Positions 1-9,770 of a stretch of 32,884 nucleotides of DNA are shown piece by piece. The DNA is taken from contig CBZS010000468.1 of NCBI GenBank assembly GCA_000613065.1, positions 1-32,884 of the forward strand. The letters are read 5' to 3'. A program made the position numbers and the translations under genes. Position 1 is the first letter of the stretch, and each line of letters starts with the position of its first letter. This DNA comes from Richelia intracellularis. GTDB taxonomy: Bacteria; Cyanobacteriota; Cyanobacteriia; Cyanobacteriales; Nostocaceae. A model generated the notes under the pieces. The model searched no databases. It saw nothing but the letters and a program-made list of their open reading frames with translations, and was not told the DNA's origin.

Positions 1-327
1 TCCCCATTAAACAAATTGCTCCAGGGCGACTTTATACTCAAAAATACTGTCCGCGAGGCAACGCCGGAAAATTATCTCAAAGAACAAAAATTAGATTTAC
101 AAAGTGATAGAACAAGTACACATACATTTGAGGGGAACCAATTACGTTTATGGTTTACAGCTATTGCCTACATTTTACTGAATAACCTGGGAGAAAAGTG
201 CTTAGTAAATACAGAATTAAAAAATGCAACAATTGGAACTATACGCACAAAATTATTAAAGCTAGGGGCTGTGATTCCAATTTGCAAACAACGAGTTTTA
301 ATTGCAATTAGTAGTGCTTGCCCTTAG
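1..327 (+). pseudogene. IS1380-type transposase, C-terminal fragment
   Basis: The frame is open from the window edge to a TAG at 325-327. It carries the C-terminal block typical of IS1380-family DDE transposases: KEQKLDLQSDRTSTHT, then GNQLRLWF, and a final AISSACP. The expected motif just upstream (YCPRGN) reads in a different frame (about 30-70), so a one-base frameshift separates it from the KEQKLDL block. The catalytic core lies outside the window. The copy is probably inactive. Family assignment rests on remembered consensus, not a search. Confidence 0.7.
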
Positions 328-791
328 AAGGAAGGACAAGCAATGATTTCTGAGCGTTTATCTCGACTACCTTGCCCTGGTTAATAAGATGATTGGATTA
401 ATAATTAATAGCGTTCTCTGATTTGAAATAACTGTCCTGCTGGGTTAATTTACTTGATTTAACCCAACTAGTTGGTGTGTCAATTTTTATCACTATTTTG
501 TTCTGATTTAAGTATATTTCAAGTTTAATGTATTTTATATATCTTTTGTATACTCTGTTTTTACTTTGTAGTCCTTGTCATCTGCAAGGAATTTGACAAT
601 GTGCCAATTAATTTATCCTAAATCTGGCTCATCCAAGTGTTTTTTTCTCACTTGTGAGAAATCCGGGTTTAGTCTAGAACCAGTAATTACTGTAACAGTC
701 TGTAATAAAAAAGCTGCTAACAAGCAGTGTAAAACTGCTTGATGTAACAATTAATCAGACTCATAGAACGATGTAGAGAATATCCAATTTC
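328..791. other. Non-coding gap
   Basis: No credible gene is visible. The stretch is AT-rich. It holds a short hairpin at 645-660 (TTCTCAC and GTGAGAA arms) and the terminator-like hairpin described separately at 721-741. Confidence 0.6.
708..741 (-). terminator. Candidate Rho-independent terminator of the antiporter remnant
   Basis: On the minus strand CAAGCAGT and ACTGCTTG form an 8-bp stem with a 5-nt loop (741 to 721). It is followed within about 8 nt by a T-run (CTTTTTTATT). It lies about 50 bp beyond the stop of the decayed antiporter gene, in the right orientation. Confidence 0.5.
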
Positions 792-2214
792 TCAATGTTC
801 ACTACCCAACACATCTTGTAAGAGGGGCGCAAGCTCTTGATTCAAGCGCCCAGAACGGACAAATTCTGCATAGGTATCTGCTTCTACCGCTAGTAACTCA
901 CTTCGCAGTTGCTCCACAGTAAATTATCGTAGATTAGGGTAGTTATTTTGTAACTTATCAATTTTTTCTTCAATATTCTTCAATTCTCCTTTTATTAAGC
1001 TCTGTTGATAGCGGCAGAATTCCTCATCGATTCCAGGGCGCTCATCCACGGGATTTAGGTATTGTAATACACACACGTTATAGTGCAGATTGACGTGCGA
1101 CTAATTGTAAATACTCTTTACGTAGAGGCTGATCCCCCAACAGATTAAAATTTTCCAGTAAGGGTTTAGTAGTTAATCCCTGTACTAATAATGTCAATAA
1201 AACTACTCCGAATACAGTGGCTATGAGTTCTTCCCTCTCCCCTAAAATATTGGGAACACTTAAAGCTAAGGCAATAGAAACAGAACCACGCAAGCCACCC
1301 CACCACAGTATCGTTTGTTCGGGCAAACCGATTTCGGAATTAGCGAGTTTATTTGTTATAAATCCCAAACCATATACAGAAACCACCCTAGCTAATACCA
1401 TTCCCGCAATGGTTACGGCAATAATGACTAAATTATCTGCCAAAATGGGAAAGCGTACTTGGTCACCAATCAGCAAGAAAACGATAGAGTTGACAAAGAA
1501 AGCAATAAACTCCCAAAACTCACTTACAATTACCCTGGTACGTGGATTCATCCCAATCCGGGAACCAAAATTGCCCAGAATTAAACCAGTTGTTACTACT
1601 CCAATTACTCCATAACTTCCCAAATCTTCAGCAATTATCTAGGTTCCGTAGGCTGATACCAGGGTTAAGGACTGTTCTACCAGTGGTAAATCAAATCTTT
1701 GGGTAAGGTCGGAAATACCAAAACCAATTAATCCCCCTACTGCTACACCAATACCAACGACGGTAAAGAGTTGGATAATTACCGGTTGAAAACCTAGTGT
1801 TGCTGTTCCTAAAGGTAACCCCACCAGTAGTGCAGTAGTTAAGGGAACTGCGGCAAATTGGTTGAGTCCAATTGTTACCCCAATAATGGGAATTAAGACT
1901 CCTAGCACTGCGTATAGGCAAATAGGAACCATATCCCGCTTTAGGTTTGCCCATTTTAAATTCCATGCAGCTTCAAACAATAATGGAGGCAGAAAAATTG
2001 CCAGGATTAGTTCTGGTGATAGGTTCACCAAGCGCACATCTACCAAAGCCAATCCCAAACCAGCAATCACTAAAAGTAAGGTATAGGGAATTTGGCGAAA
2101 CCAGCTGAATACCTGGGGTAATGTTCCTACACTCAGAGACACTGAGAGTACTAGTAGAAATTGCTTGAAATTTTCTTCAATAGCTACTTCTGTAACCGCA
2201 GATTCTATTGCCAT
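792..2214 (-). pseudogene. Na+/H+ antiporter (CPA1/NhaP type), nonsense-disrupted
   Basis: The translation is a typical cation/proton antiporter: an N-terminus after MAIESAVTEV, many hydrophobic segments, FLPPLLFEAAW, then GLRGSVSIALALSVP, the conserved region of CPA1 exchangers. An intact protein would exchange Na+ (or K+) for H+ across the membrane. The frame is broken by a TAG between SAYGT and IIAEDLG (about 1637-1639), by a frameshift with TAA at about 1078-1080, and by a TAA at 924-926 inside the soluble C-terminal region (NLR*FTVEQL). The final natural stop is at 792-794. The first 191 codons and the following 181 are in the same frame, so the first lesion is a point mutation. A short in-frame peptide could still be made, but not a functional exchanger. 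Confidence 0.85.
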
Positions 2215-2416
2215 AGAAATATTTCTCAGATTGAATATTAGACTTCATCGCCATTAGTTTAACTCTCTTAGTATCAAAGCTTTATCTGTTTATAGTAATA
2301 TAGCTATTCAATGAATAAAAATTATTGCTTCTGGATAAAAATCTGATGGATACACTGAAGTCTATGAATATATCAGCAAGATTATGATTGGAATGGGAGC
2401 ATCCCACTTTTTTGGT

Positions 2417-2510
2417 TGTCATTGCGAGCACAACGAAAAAAACGAGTTTACGCGATTGCTTCTTCGGTTCCTCGACTCTTCGGGAACGTCTTCGACGAAC
2501 GCAATGAGAG
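2417..2510. repeat. Dispersed palindromic intergenic repeat (degenerate)
   Basis: Starts GTCATTGCGAGCACAACG and ends in CGAACGCAATGAGAG, an imperfect inverted repeat of the ATTGCGAGC...GCAAT type seen between genes of many bacteria. A smaller stem (GTTCC/GGAAC) sits inside. It is intergenic, between the antiporter promoter side and the small ORF at 2607. The family assignment is from memory. Confidence 0.5.
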
Positions 2511-2606
2511 ATTATTTATTGTTTGGATAATAAAAACTGGGATGCACTTGATTGAAAGTAACTAGATATCAGAATTTATTCATACTATCATTATTGTTGA
2601 AAATAC

Positions 2607-2843
2607 ATGTTTAATGATAAGTTTTTGAGTCAATTTACACATGATTTCAAACAGATTCAAAAAGATGTGAATTATATTCATCAAACATTTCAGAATATTA
2701 GAAAGGAGCTGAATCAAGTTGATTATTATGCAGATAAAAGAATAGAAGGTATAAAAATTGATATTCATCACGAGTTAAAAAATATATTTTTAAAAATCAT
2801 CAATAATCAAATCCAGAGGGAAGCAATTGCAGAATTTTTTTAG
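2607..2843 (+). CDS. Small helical hypothetical protein (78 aa)
   Basis: ATG to TAG frame encoding a charged, Ile/Asn-rich, probably helical or coiled-coil peptide (FKQIQKDVNYIHQTFQNIRK). There is no clear Shine-Dalgarno sequence, no recognisable domain and no membrane segment. Base composition is very AT-rich, like the surrounding non-coding DNA. It could be a genuine orphan gene, the remnant of a larger one, or a chance ORF. No function can be assigned. Confidence 0.3.
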   Translation: MFNDKFLSQFTHDFKQIQKDVNYIHQTFQNIRKELNQVDYYADKRIEGIKIDIHHELKNIFLKIINNQIQREAIAEFF

Positions 2844-2910
2844 CTGGTTACTTTGTTGCCCCATCCTCTGGAAAGCAAGCTACGCAACGCCCATAAATCC
2901 TTTTGTTCAT

Positions 2911-3003
2911 CTACTGACAAAACCATGGCCGGATTAACTCTACCTGGAAGCGATATCCATCCCCTACTTCTTCAATCAATCCGCGTTGCAATAACTGTTA
3001 AAA
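2911..3003 (-). pseudogene. Remnant of an AAA-type ATPase C-terminal region
   Basis: One minus-strand frame reads QLLQRGLIEEVGDGYRFQ then VELIRPWF before a TAG at 2911-2913. This resembles the winged-helix segment that ends the ATPase module in many cyanobacterial AAA/NACHT-like proteins (LIEEVGDGYRFQVELIRRWF in memory). No P-loop or other part survives nearby, so it is a short gene fossil. It is too short for certainty. Confidence 0.4.
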
Positions 3004-3225
3004 AAATCCGGCAATTACAGCAATGCATCAGATGTTGAGGAAGTGCATCAATGGAGTACTGATGCACAGGTGATGCACCGGAGTTATGCGTGTATAAATA
3101 ACATAGCCTACCATTTCTATTTGGGGATGAGGGGCAACCTATTAAAGGGGTAAGTTACTTGTGGGGTTATGTATATGCGGGGCCACACACTTTAAGGGTT
3201 GAACATATGTTATATAATTCTCAGC
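3004..3225. other. Non-coding gap before MITE copy 1
   Basis: No gene seen. GTGCATCA / TGATGCAC inverted and repeated copies occur at about 3046-3078. Otherwise the sequence is featureless. Confidence 0.5.
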
Positions 3226-3316
3226 GCCGTTGCATAAGTGCGGGATGAATTAGCGTTTGAAACCGTTGATAAATCGTTGAAAATTTAGTGAAATCATCCC
3301 CTGATTCAGCAACGCC
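3226..3316. repeat. 91-bp palindromic MITE-like element, copy 1 (arms A/B)
   Basis: Left end GCCGTTGCATAAGTGCGGGA is type A with one mismatch in the tip. The right end, read inward, is GGCGTTGCTGAATCAGGGGA, type B. Length is exactly 91 bp as in all other copies. No target duplication is evident (left flank ttctcagc, right flank ggcaacag). Confidence 0.9.
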
Positions 3317-3511
3317 GGCAACAGACTAACATCTACCCAAAGATATAATCAATCTCTCTGGAGAAGAGGAGAGAAGGAGAGGGTGTAAGAAAAGTAAGTA
3401 AAATATTGTTTCAAACTGTGGTTCAGAAAAAAGCTAAAATCTTCCTTGTATCCTGATTATGACTAATTCACATTAGTCATTGCTAATATCAATTACATCC
3501 CCATTATCCCC
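3317..3511. other. Non-coding gap
   Basis: Intergenic AT-rich DNA with a purine-rich run (ggagaagaggagagaaggag) at about 3360-3379. No gene recognised. Confidence 0.5.
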
Positions 3512-3682
3512 CTAAGAGAAGGCGATCGCCTGGCCGGGAAAACTGACAGAGGGAAATTGTAGTACAACCCGCAAACTAGGAATTACTTCTTGTAAAGAAA
3601 AGGCTATGCCCACGCCAATTACCCCAAAAACCCCGGTAAACTGACGAAGGCGATCGCTAAATAACAAATATACTGGCTGCAA
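3512..3682 (-). pseudogene. Mechanosensitive channel (MscS-like) fragment
   Basis: A 56-codon minus frame reads LQPVYLLFSDRLRQF, then TGVFGVIGVGIAFSLQEVIP, and ends at a TAG (3512-3514). The GVIGVGIAFSLQEVI stretch matches the pore-lining helix region of MscS-family channels in cyanobacteria. The sequence after PSLR no longer fits the family, and neither the N-terminal helices nor the beta domain is present. It is a gene fossil with no expected function. Two HIP1-like octamers fall within it. Confidence 0.5.
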
Positions 3683-3758
3683 ATCAAATCATCACAATGT
3701 AGCCAATGAAACTCATCGTTGTGCGAAAATGATAACGAGCATCAGAGTATTGTGATAT

Positions 3759-3853
3759 CATGTCCCCTTGAACACTTACGATAAAAGTAACGCTGAGATT
3801 TTTAAATATCAACACTCTAGCAATTTCATATCGTAACTAATTACCCGGACATG
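3759..3853. repeat. 95-bp palindromic element with two-step inverted termini
   Basis: The outer arms CATGTCC (3759-3765) and GGACATG (3847-3853) are perfect complements. Exactly 10 nt further in on both sides lie TTACGATA (3776-3783) and TATCGTAA (3829-3836), again perfect. The equal 10-nt spacers differ in sequence. The layout of conserved tip, divergent spacer and conserved inner block suggests a MITE-like or IS-end-derived element. No target duplication was seen. It lies in the gap between the MscS fossil and mnmE. Confidence 0.5.
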
Positions 3854-4041
3854 AGATGAAAGAATGAAACACCAGATGTTAATCCTAAACCCTGCAAATC
3901 TATCAAAATATAATGCTGAAACTTAATAAACTAATTCTTTTTCAATCCTAAGCAATAGAAAAAAAGGAATGCTGCTGGCAAAACATAACTTCATGTTTTA
4001 CAATACAACTTTTAATAAAAAGCAATCGCAAACTCCTCTAA
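3854..4041. other. Non-coding gap downstream of mnmE
   Basis: AT-rich intergenic sequence with no ORF and no clear terminator. Confidence 0.5.
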
Positions 4042-5436
4042 TTATTTGCCAATACAGAATCTACTAAATATGCGATCTAATACAGATTCTGTTACTTCTT
4101 CACCTGTAATTTCACTTAGGGCATGAATTGCACCCCGTAGGTCAATAGTCCAGAAATCGAAGGGTAATTGCTCAATAATAGTTGTCTGCACTTGTTCTAA
4201 AGATGTCTTCGCTCGAACTAGTGCAGCTTGCTGTCTTTGGTTAATAGCTAAATCCATATCTGCAGCTTGGGCTTTCCCTGCGTTAACAACTTGTAAAATT
4301 GCGGTTTCTAAAGTATCAATACGGTGATTTTGGGCTGCAGCTGTGAAAATTTGTGGTTGGATATTATTTGTTTGCGATCGCAGATGGTCTATTGTACTTT
4401 CATTTACTAAGTCAATTTTATTAACTACCAAGATTAACGGACGATGTTTTACTTGAGTGTAAATTTTATCATCTGCGGGTGTCCATCCGTGGGAAGCATC
4501 AATGGTAAATAAAACCAAATCCGCAGCAGTAGCAGCCTTCTGGGAACGCTCTACACCAATTTTTTCTACTTGGTCTTCTGTTTCCCTGATCCCGGCAGTA
4601 TCTAGAACTTGAATGGGAATCCCCCCCACCACTAATTGCGATTCCACCACATCACGGGTAGTTCCCGGTAAATTCGTAACAATCGCGCGGTCGCTGCGAC
4701 TCCAAGCATTTAATAAGCTGGATTTACCTACATTCGGTCTCCCGACAATAGCGACTTTTAATCCCGTGCGTAACAATTCACCCCGGTCTGCTGTCACCAA
4801 AAGTTGACTAATTTCTGCGGCAATTGCTGCAATTTGTGATATTATCCTTTCATAGTCTAACAAGGGTAAGTCCTCTTCGAAATCAATTCGTGCTTCAATT
4901 TCGGCAAGAATATCTAGACATTGAGCCCGTAAATTGCGGATAGGATGGGCAAGTTTACCCTGCAAACCAGCTAGAGCAAATTGAGCAGCTTGGGAAGATT
5001 TCGCACCGACTAAATCAGAAATACTTTCGGCTTGGGTTAAGTCTAGTCTACCGTTGAGAAAAGCTCGCAGGGTAAATTCTCCTGGTTGAGCAAGTCTGGA
5101 ACCATTCTCCAGGCATAGTTGCAAAACCTGCTGTACTGCTATAATTCCCCCATGACAGTGGAACTCAACCACATCTTCCCTAGTGTAGGAACGGGGTGCT
5201 TGCATGATCAAGAGCAAAGCTTCATCTATGACTTTTGTGGTTTGGGGATGGCGGATATACCCGTAGAGAATGCGGTGGGATTCCCAAGACTGTTCCCCTG
5301 GGGTGTAGAAAAGGGTCCGGGCGATATGCATGGCGGAAGAACCAGATACCCGCACAATACCTACACTACCCTGTTGGGGGACAATGGCAGTTGCGATCGC
5401 AGCTATGGTTCCTGTTGTAGCAAAAATTTCTGACAT
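4042..5436 (-). CDS. mnmE: tRNA modification GTPase MnmE
   Basis: MnmE works with MnmG (GidA) to build the carboxymethylaminomethyl group on the wobble uridine U34 of certain tRNAs. The protein (464 aa from the chosen ATG) has the family order: an N-terminal tetrahydrofolate-binding domain ([20 protein letters not shown]), a helical domain, an inserted G domain with [12 protein letters not shown] (about residue 230), GTTRD, DTAG and NKID, and the invariant C-terminal CIGK. The longer reading frame starts at 5499, but homologues start at [16 protein letters not shown], so 5436 is preferred. No strong Shine-Dalgarno sequence precedes either start. It is intact and full length, and stands alone with mobile-element debris on both sides. 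Confidence 0.96.
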   Translation of the reverse strand: MSEIFATTGTIAAIATAIVPQQGSVGIVRVSGSSAMHIARTLFYTPGEQSWESHRILYGYIRHPQTTKVIDEALLLIMQAPRSYTREDVVEFHCHGGIIAVQQVLQLCLENGSRLAQPGEFTLRAFLNGRLDLTQAESISDLVGAKSSQAAQFALAGLQGKLAHPIRNLRAQCLDILAEIEARIDFEEDLPLLDYERIISQIAAIAAEISQLLVTADRGELLRTGLKVAIVGRPNVGKSSLLNAWSRSDRAIVTNLPGTTRDVVESQLVVGGIPIQVLDTAGIRETEDQVEKIGVERSQKAATAADLVLFTIDASHGWTPADDKIYTQVKHRPLILVVNKIDLVNESTIDHLRSQTNNIQPQIFTAAAQNHRIDTLETAILQVVNAGKAQAADMDLAINQRQQAALVRAKTSLEQVQTTIIEQLPFDFWTIDLRGAIHALSEITGEEVTESVLDRIFSRFCIGK

Positions 5437-5701
5437 GGAATTTGGGATGGTTATCAGGCGAAATTGAGGTATGTATTTGGGATTTTGCCCTGATTGCAAC
5501 CTAAGGAAGTATAGCAGGGGTAGAATGCAAACAAGGGATTACAAAATATGTTAATTAATCTGTAGTTTTTTTTCTTATGTTTCAGAGTTTTAGATTGTAA
5601 TCAAGATTTGACACACTTTATTTTGAGTCAAACTTGGACAGATTTTCCTACCTCCAGTAAGTAACAATGCAAATGATATTAAGATTTAACTAGGTAGACA
5701 A
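5437..5701. other. Non-coding gap upstream of mnmE
   Basis: AT-rich DNA expected to hold the mnmE promoter. No clear -35/-10 pair or other feature is visible. Confidence 0.4.
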
Positions 5702-5709
5702 CAATATTT

Positions 5710-5800
5710 GGCGGTGCATAACTGCGGGATGAATTAGCGTTTGAAACCATTGAAAAATCGTTGAAAATTTAGTTAAATCATCCCCTGATTCAGCAACGCC
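5710..5800. repeat. 91-bp palindromic MITE-like element, copy 2 (arms A/B) with 8-bp target duplication
   Basis: The left end GGCGGTGCATAACTGCGGGA is type A with two mismatches. The right end is type B. Both flanks carry the octamer CAATATTT (5702-5709 and 5801-5808), a perfect direct repeat as expected for a target-site duplication. This is one of the two best proofs that the element moves by transposition. Confidence 0.93.
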
Positions 5801-5871
5801 CAATATTTTTGCCTAGCAGCCGGTGTAATCTGCTGTTTTCCTGAAGAGATACCTGAAAGAAGGAGGTTTAC

Positions 5872-6078
5872 ATGGAGGAGAACATCAAAATAAATTGTAA
5901 AGAAGCCTGTATTAACGGCTGCGTTTTGGGAGATAAATGTCCGAATATTGAGTATAGAGAAGCTACATCTGAGTTTATCCAAGATACTCCTTTAGAGAAG
6001 ATGCTAGAAATGGCGGAAGCCGCTAGACTCAAGAAAATGATGGAGCCACCAAAGTGGGTATTCCCAGAAGATAATTAA
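5872..6078 (+). CDS. Cysteine-containing small protein of unknown function (68 aa)
   Basis: A strong ribosome-binding site (GAAGGAGG) sits 8 nt before the ATG, so translation is likely. The N-terminal half has four cysteines (CKEACINGCVLGDKCPNIEY), which could bind a metal or form disulfides. The C-terminal half (TPLEKMLEMAEAARLKKMME) looks helical and ends with PPKWVFPEDN. There is no signal peptide and no membrane segment. I recall similar short proteins in cyanobacteria but no function. It is probably a single-gene unit about 70 bp from MITE copy 2. Confidence 0.75.
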   Translation: MEENIKINCKEACINGCVLGDKCPNIEYREATSEFIQDTPLEKMLEMAEAARLKKMMEPPKWVFPEDN

Positions 6079-6174
6079 TTTTATTTTACGTAGGCAGAGA
6101 CACGAGAATTAAGCAATATTGGTTTATTGATTTTCTTCTTTTTGTGTTCTCTGCTGACTTGCTTCTATGGTGAT

Positions 6175-7896
6175 ATGATACCTGGTCTAATTACTGAAGA
6201 TAATTCTAGATAAGATGTTGCCGATTTTTTACGGGGGTTGACAGCATCACTTTTTACAGGATATTATAGGATTTATAGGATAAAGTAAAATTAATTTTGC
6301 CATAGGTTAATTGGTTATACTGATAATATTATTTATCAAATATTACCCCAAGCGTTAGTATTTTAGGGCACAACTGCTGATTTGCAGTGTTTGTTAGATT
6401 TAGCTGCTAAACCAGAGTTTACAAGGATTACTTTTGCCCCCAAGGGACGAGGTACGGGGACAAATGGTCAATCTCTTTCTCAATAAATTGTGATTGATTG
6501 CCCTAACTATATGAACCATATTTTGGAGTTTAATCTGGAAGCTGGTTGGGTGAGGGTACAACCAGGGCTAGTTTTAGACCAATTAAATGTCTATTTAAAG
6601 CCATATGGGGTGTTTTTTGCACCGACTGTCGCACCCACCAACCGCGCTACCATTGGGGGAATGATTAATACATATGGGTGTGGAAAGGGTTCAATAATTT
6701 ACGGGCGTACCAGCAATCATATTATTGAGTTGGAGTGGGTGTTAGCTGATCGTACTGTGACGGATTCACAATCTATAAATCAAGCTACTTTATCCCAATA
6801 CAAGCAAGATTCTGGCAGTTTGGGATAAATATACCGTCAGGTGGATGAAATTATCTCCCACAAGCAAGATTTAATTGCCGATGTTTTCCCGAAGATCACT
6901 CTGTTTATGACGGGTTACAACTTAGCAAAGGTATATTCTCAACCGGAAAATAGCTTTAATCTGAATTAGATTTTGGCTGGCTCTGAGGGAAGTTTAGGGG
7001 TAGTTACGGAAGCGAAGCTAAAATTAACAAAAATCCCCCAATTTAAAAGATTACTCGCATTACATTACCACTGTTTTGAACATGCCCTACAAGCTGCATC
7101 CAATCTTCTTGAATCAGAACCAACTGCGATCTAAACTATTGATGAGAAGATTTTAGGTTTGGCAAAGCAGGACGAAATTTACTACCATGTGAAAGATTTT
7201 CTGGGAGATGCTAAGGCTATAAATTTAGTGGAGTTTGTTGGTGAGACTCTAGAATAAATAGACAATAAAATTAATCAGGTGTGCGAACAATTAGTACCTG
7301 CAACTGGTTACTATTTAGCCTCCAAGGACACAGAAATTTCCCGGTTGTGGGAGTTGCGCAAAAAAGGTGCAGGTTTATTAGGAAATCAAGCAGGAAGACG
7401 CAAACCTATTACTTTCATTGAAGATACAACGGTTACCCCTCCTTGTTTAGCTAGCTATATCCAAGAATTACAAGCCTTACTTACAACATATCACCTTGAT
7501 TATGCTATGTACGTTCATATGGATGTGGGTTGCCTCCACCTTCCTCCAGCTTTAGATATGAAAGTGCTGGAGGATGAAGCGCTGATTCGAGATTTATCAG
7601 ACAAAGTGGTAGCTCTGGTACGCAAATATGGAGGTCTGATATGGGGAGAGCATGGAAAAGGCTTTCGCAGCGAATATACTCCCATGTTCTTTGGTGAAGA
7701 GTTATATCAAGACTTGCGTCGCATCAAGGCAGCTTTTGATCCTAAAAATAAGTTAAATCCGGGCAAAATTGTTACACCGTTCAATAGTCAAACAGAAGTC
7801 TTACCATTAGAATCGCCTTTACGGGGACAGGCGTTGCTGAATCAGGGGATGATTTCACTAAATTTTCAACGATTTCTCAGTGGTTGCAAACCCTAA
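6175..7896 (+). pseudogene. YdiJ-like FAD-binding dehydrogenase, multiply nonsense-mutated and 3'-truncated
   Basis: From ATG at 6175 (MIPGLITEDNS) the sequence follows FAD-linked oxidases of the YdiJ/D-2-hydroxyglutarate dehydrogenase type: AAKPEFTRITFAPKGRGTGT, NGQSLSQ*IVIDCPNYMN, LDQLNVYLKPYGVFFAPT, LAGSEGSLGVVTEAKL, then YVHMDVGCLHL, GEHGKGFRSEY and DPKNKLNPGKIVTPF. The later part is one frame from about 6400 to the end but is cut by stops after SLSQ, after SGSLG, after FNLN, after PTAI and after GETLE. The first 200 nt also contain lesions. Family members are about 1000 aa, with an Fe-S/CCG half after the FAD half. Here the gene stops dead at PLRGQ, where MITE copy 3 begins (7830), and finishes at a TAA inside it. 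An open 205-codon stretch (7279-7893) remains but cannot form an enzyme. Confidence 0.88.
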
Positions 7897-7920
7897 TTCA
7901 TCCCGCACTTATGCAACGCC
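7830..7920. repeat. 91-bp palindromic MITE-like element, copy 3 (arms B/A)
   Basis: Reads from a type B end (GGCGTTGCTGAATCAGGGGA) to a type A end (CCCGCACTTATGCAACGCC). It abuts the truncated FAD dehydrogenase, and its TAA (7894-7896) ends that frame. No target duplication (left CGGGGACA, right CAAAATAC), and no remainder of the dehydrogenase follows. This indicates a deletion after, or together with, insertion. Confidence 0.92.
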
Positions 7921-7992
7921 CAAAATACTTATTTCACTTTTTCCCTTTTCCCCTTAACCTTTATCCTATTTAAAATCACATATGTCAATAAA

Positions 7993-8720
7993 ATGAGTAA
8001 TAAATACTTCTATCCTCAATGCCAACTAGTGCTTTTTTCACTGGTGCTAACTCTCACTGCTTGCAATCAACCAAGCACAAATAATACAGGGGAAACATCC
8101 CCCTCCCCTACAACTACCAGTACAAGCACACCAGGAGAAACATCACCTTCACCCACCAAAAGTCCAGTATCCACCGCACCAACCACCACCGTAGAAGCAG
8201 ACAAACTTATCTCTCCCCAAGGAATTCGTGACTTGCGCTTAGGCATGACTTATGGTGAACTCAAACAAAAATTGGGTTCTAATACCACCTTTGAAGTAAA
8301 ATCACCATTCATGGTCGATTCTGATGCGATCGCAGTCAATAAAGAAGGTAAAATCTTGTATCATATCCTTTACCCCACAGGAACTACTTTCTCCAATTCC
8401 AGCATAATCACCACAGTGTTAACCGAAAGCCCAGAGTTTCGCACCGATAAAGGAGTGGGAGCAGGAACAAAATAAAGGATGCGGAAGCTGCTTATGGTAA
8501 AGAAACCCTATGCTATAACACTTCCACTGAGTCGCGGGAGTCTGTAAGATTTGCTGACTATAAACCTCGTAATGTATAATTCCGTCCCGCTGCAAATGCC
8601 CAACCCTTTGCAGGGGTTTATAGCTCTGCCCCCCAGGAATTCAATAAAACGAATCAATTCCATGACGATGCTGTCATTAAATCAGTACAAATTATATCTC
8701 CAGCTGGAGCTTGTCAGTAA
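7993..8720 (+). pseudogene. Secreted lipoprotein, frameshifted
   Basis: The N-terminus has a lipoprotein signal with lipobox LTAC (Cys24), then a Thr/Ser/Pro linker containing two GETSPSPT repeats, and then a folded region (ISPQGIRDLRLGMTYGELKQ). At about 8472 one A seems to be missing, and the apparent stop follows GAGTK. In the next frame the protein continues convincingly (IKDAEAAYGKETLCYNTSTE) to a TAA after KPRNV (about 8575) and on to SPAGACQ and the natural stop at 8718-8720. So there are two lesions, a frameshift and a nonsense codon. The family is unknown to me; the intact ancestor was about 240 aa and membrane-anchored at the periplasmic side. Confidence 0.75.
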
Positions 8721-8770
8721 AAGGTAGGGGAGGAATATATATAGCTTACTTTCTCACAGGGTTATGAAGT

Positions 8771-9657
8771 TATCCCACTCATATAGTTTTGTTAATCCAA
8801 ATATGGATTGTTACAAGAGACAAAAAAGCATCAAAACAAGCTGAAATTCTTTCCCATCTGACAACAAGACGACGATATTTTTTTTTTAACCATGGGAAAC
8901 AACGTTCTTGTTGAAAACCTGGGACGGAAATTTTAATGGGTCTGCCCTTGTTCTTCTTTGTCTTCCAAAGCCGCTTGGGCCATTGCGGCCTAATACCACG
9001 TCTACTTAAAGCAGCGCGCTTATCCTTAGAATCGTAGCCTTTGTCAGCAGCAAGCACTTTCAGGGGTTTAGGGGGTCTACCGCGTTTGTTGGTCTTAACC
9101 TTTACATTGTCTAGAAGTGGTATCACCTGATCTCTTTCACTACCGTTGGCAGGTGTGGTGCGATTGGATAAAGGCATTCCTGAGCCTTCAGTAAGAGTGT
9201 GTATTAAAATACCCTTTCCTTTTCCACCCACCGTAAGCAACACCATCACCACCGCTCTTTCCAGGGGGAAGAAGACCCGTCCACCGCGCCATAACTCCAG
9301 TTGATTAACCCTTTCTCTTGTCCAATTTCCAATATTCGTCCTTGTAAAGCCTCTAAGGTCCCGTCCAACTGCCAACGTTTGAGCCATCGATGTGCAGAGC
9401 TCTTTGATGCCCATATTTCTCCTTTTGGAACGTCACACCAACGACACCCTGTTATCAATATATACAGTAAGGTATTGAGTACATAACGAAATGAAGAATG
9501 TGGCATTCCTCGTTCGCGTTTCTCTGGCGGTTTCGGAAAAATATCCTCAAACAAAGACCACTCCAAATTACTCAGTCCTTCAAAACCTCCAGCCATCAGA
9601 TGATATAACCTCTCTTACTCAACAGGCATATTATCACCTTATGATATTAGTGGGATA
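8771..9657 (-). mobile_element. IS5-family insertion sequence (887 bp)
   Basis: The element is bounded by near-perfect inverted ends, TATCCCACTCATAT (8771-8784) and ATATTAGTGGGATA (9644-9657), 13 of 14 complementary. It contains one transposase reading region on the minus strand. No target duplication is obvious beside these ends, so the exact termini may be off by a few bases. Length is normal for the family. Confidence 0.7.
8779..9596 (-). pseudogene. IS5-family transposase in two overlapping frames
   Basis: The upstream frame (9596 to 9246) has LSNLEWSLFEDIFPKPPEKR, LITGCRWCDVPKGEIWASKS and INWSYGAVDGSSSPWKE. The second frame (within 9414 to 8779) continues with GGKGKGILIHTLTEG, PLLDNVK, KVLAADKGYDS, RPQWPKRLWKTKKNKGRPIK and RRLVVRWER. 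Together they give a full-length DDE transposase. The catalytic DG lies in the first frame, the second D (ADKGYDS) in the other. The switch is near 9250-9270. Programmed frameshifting is known in parts of this family, but no classic slippery heptamer with a stimulatory structure was seen, so a decayed copy is as likely. Confidence 0.8.
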
Positions 9658-9770
9658 GATTCATATAAGAATATCCTTTTCCTTTGCGGTTGATTCAGAG
9701 AACATGAATTAATACTAAAAAAATGCGCTGATTATGACGAACAGAAAAAGCTCATCTCCCTAGTTATATT

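Noticed and set aside
4613-5433. Plus-strand open frames inside mnmE
   Set aside because: They are antisense shadows of a conserved intact gene with no ribosome-binding site or family match.
6175-7829. Recoded or readthrough stops in the FAD dehydrogenase
   Set aside because: At least five TAA/TAG codons plus lesions near the start and loss of the 3' half make decay far more likely than recoding.
9246-9414. Programmed ribosomal frameshift in the IS5-family transposase
   Set aside because: The overlapping frames fit, but no standard slippery heptamer with a following stem or ribosome-binding-like stimulator was found; simple decay explains it equally well in this genome.
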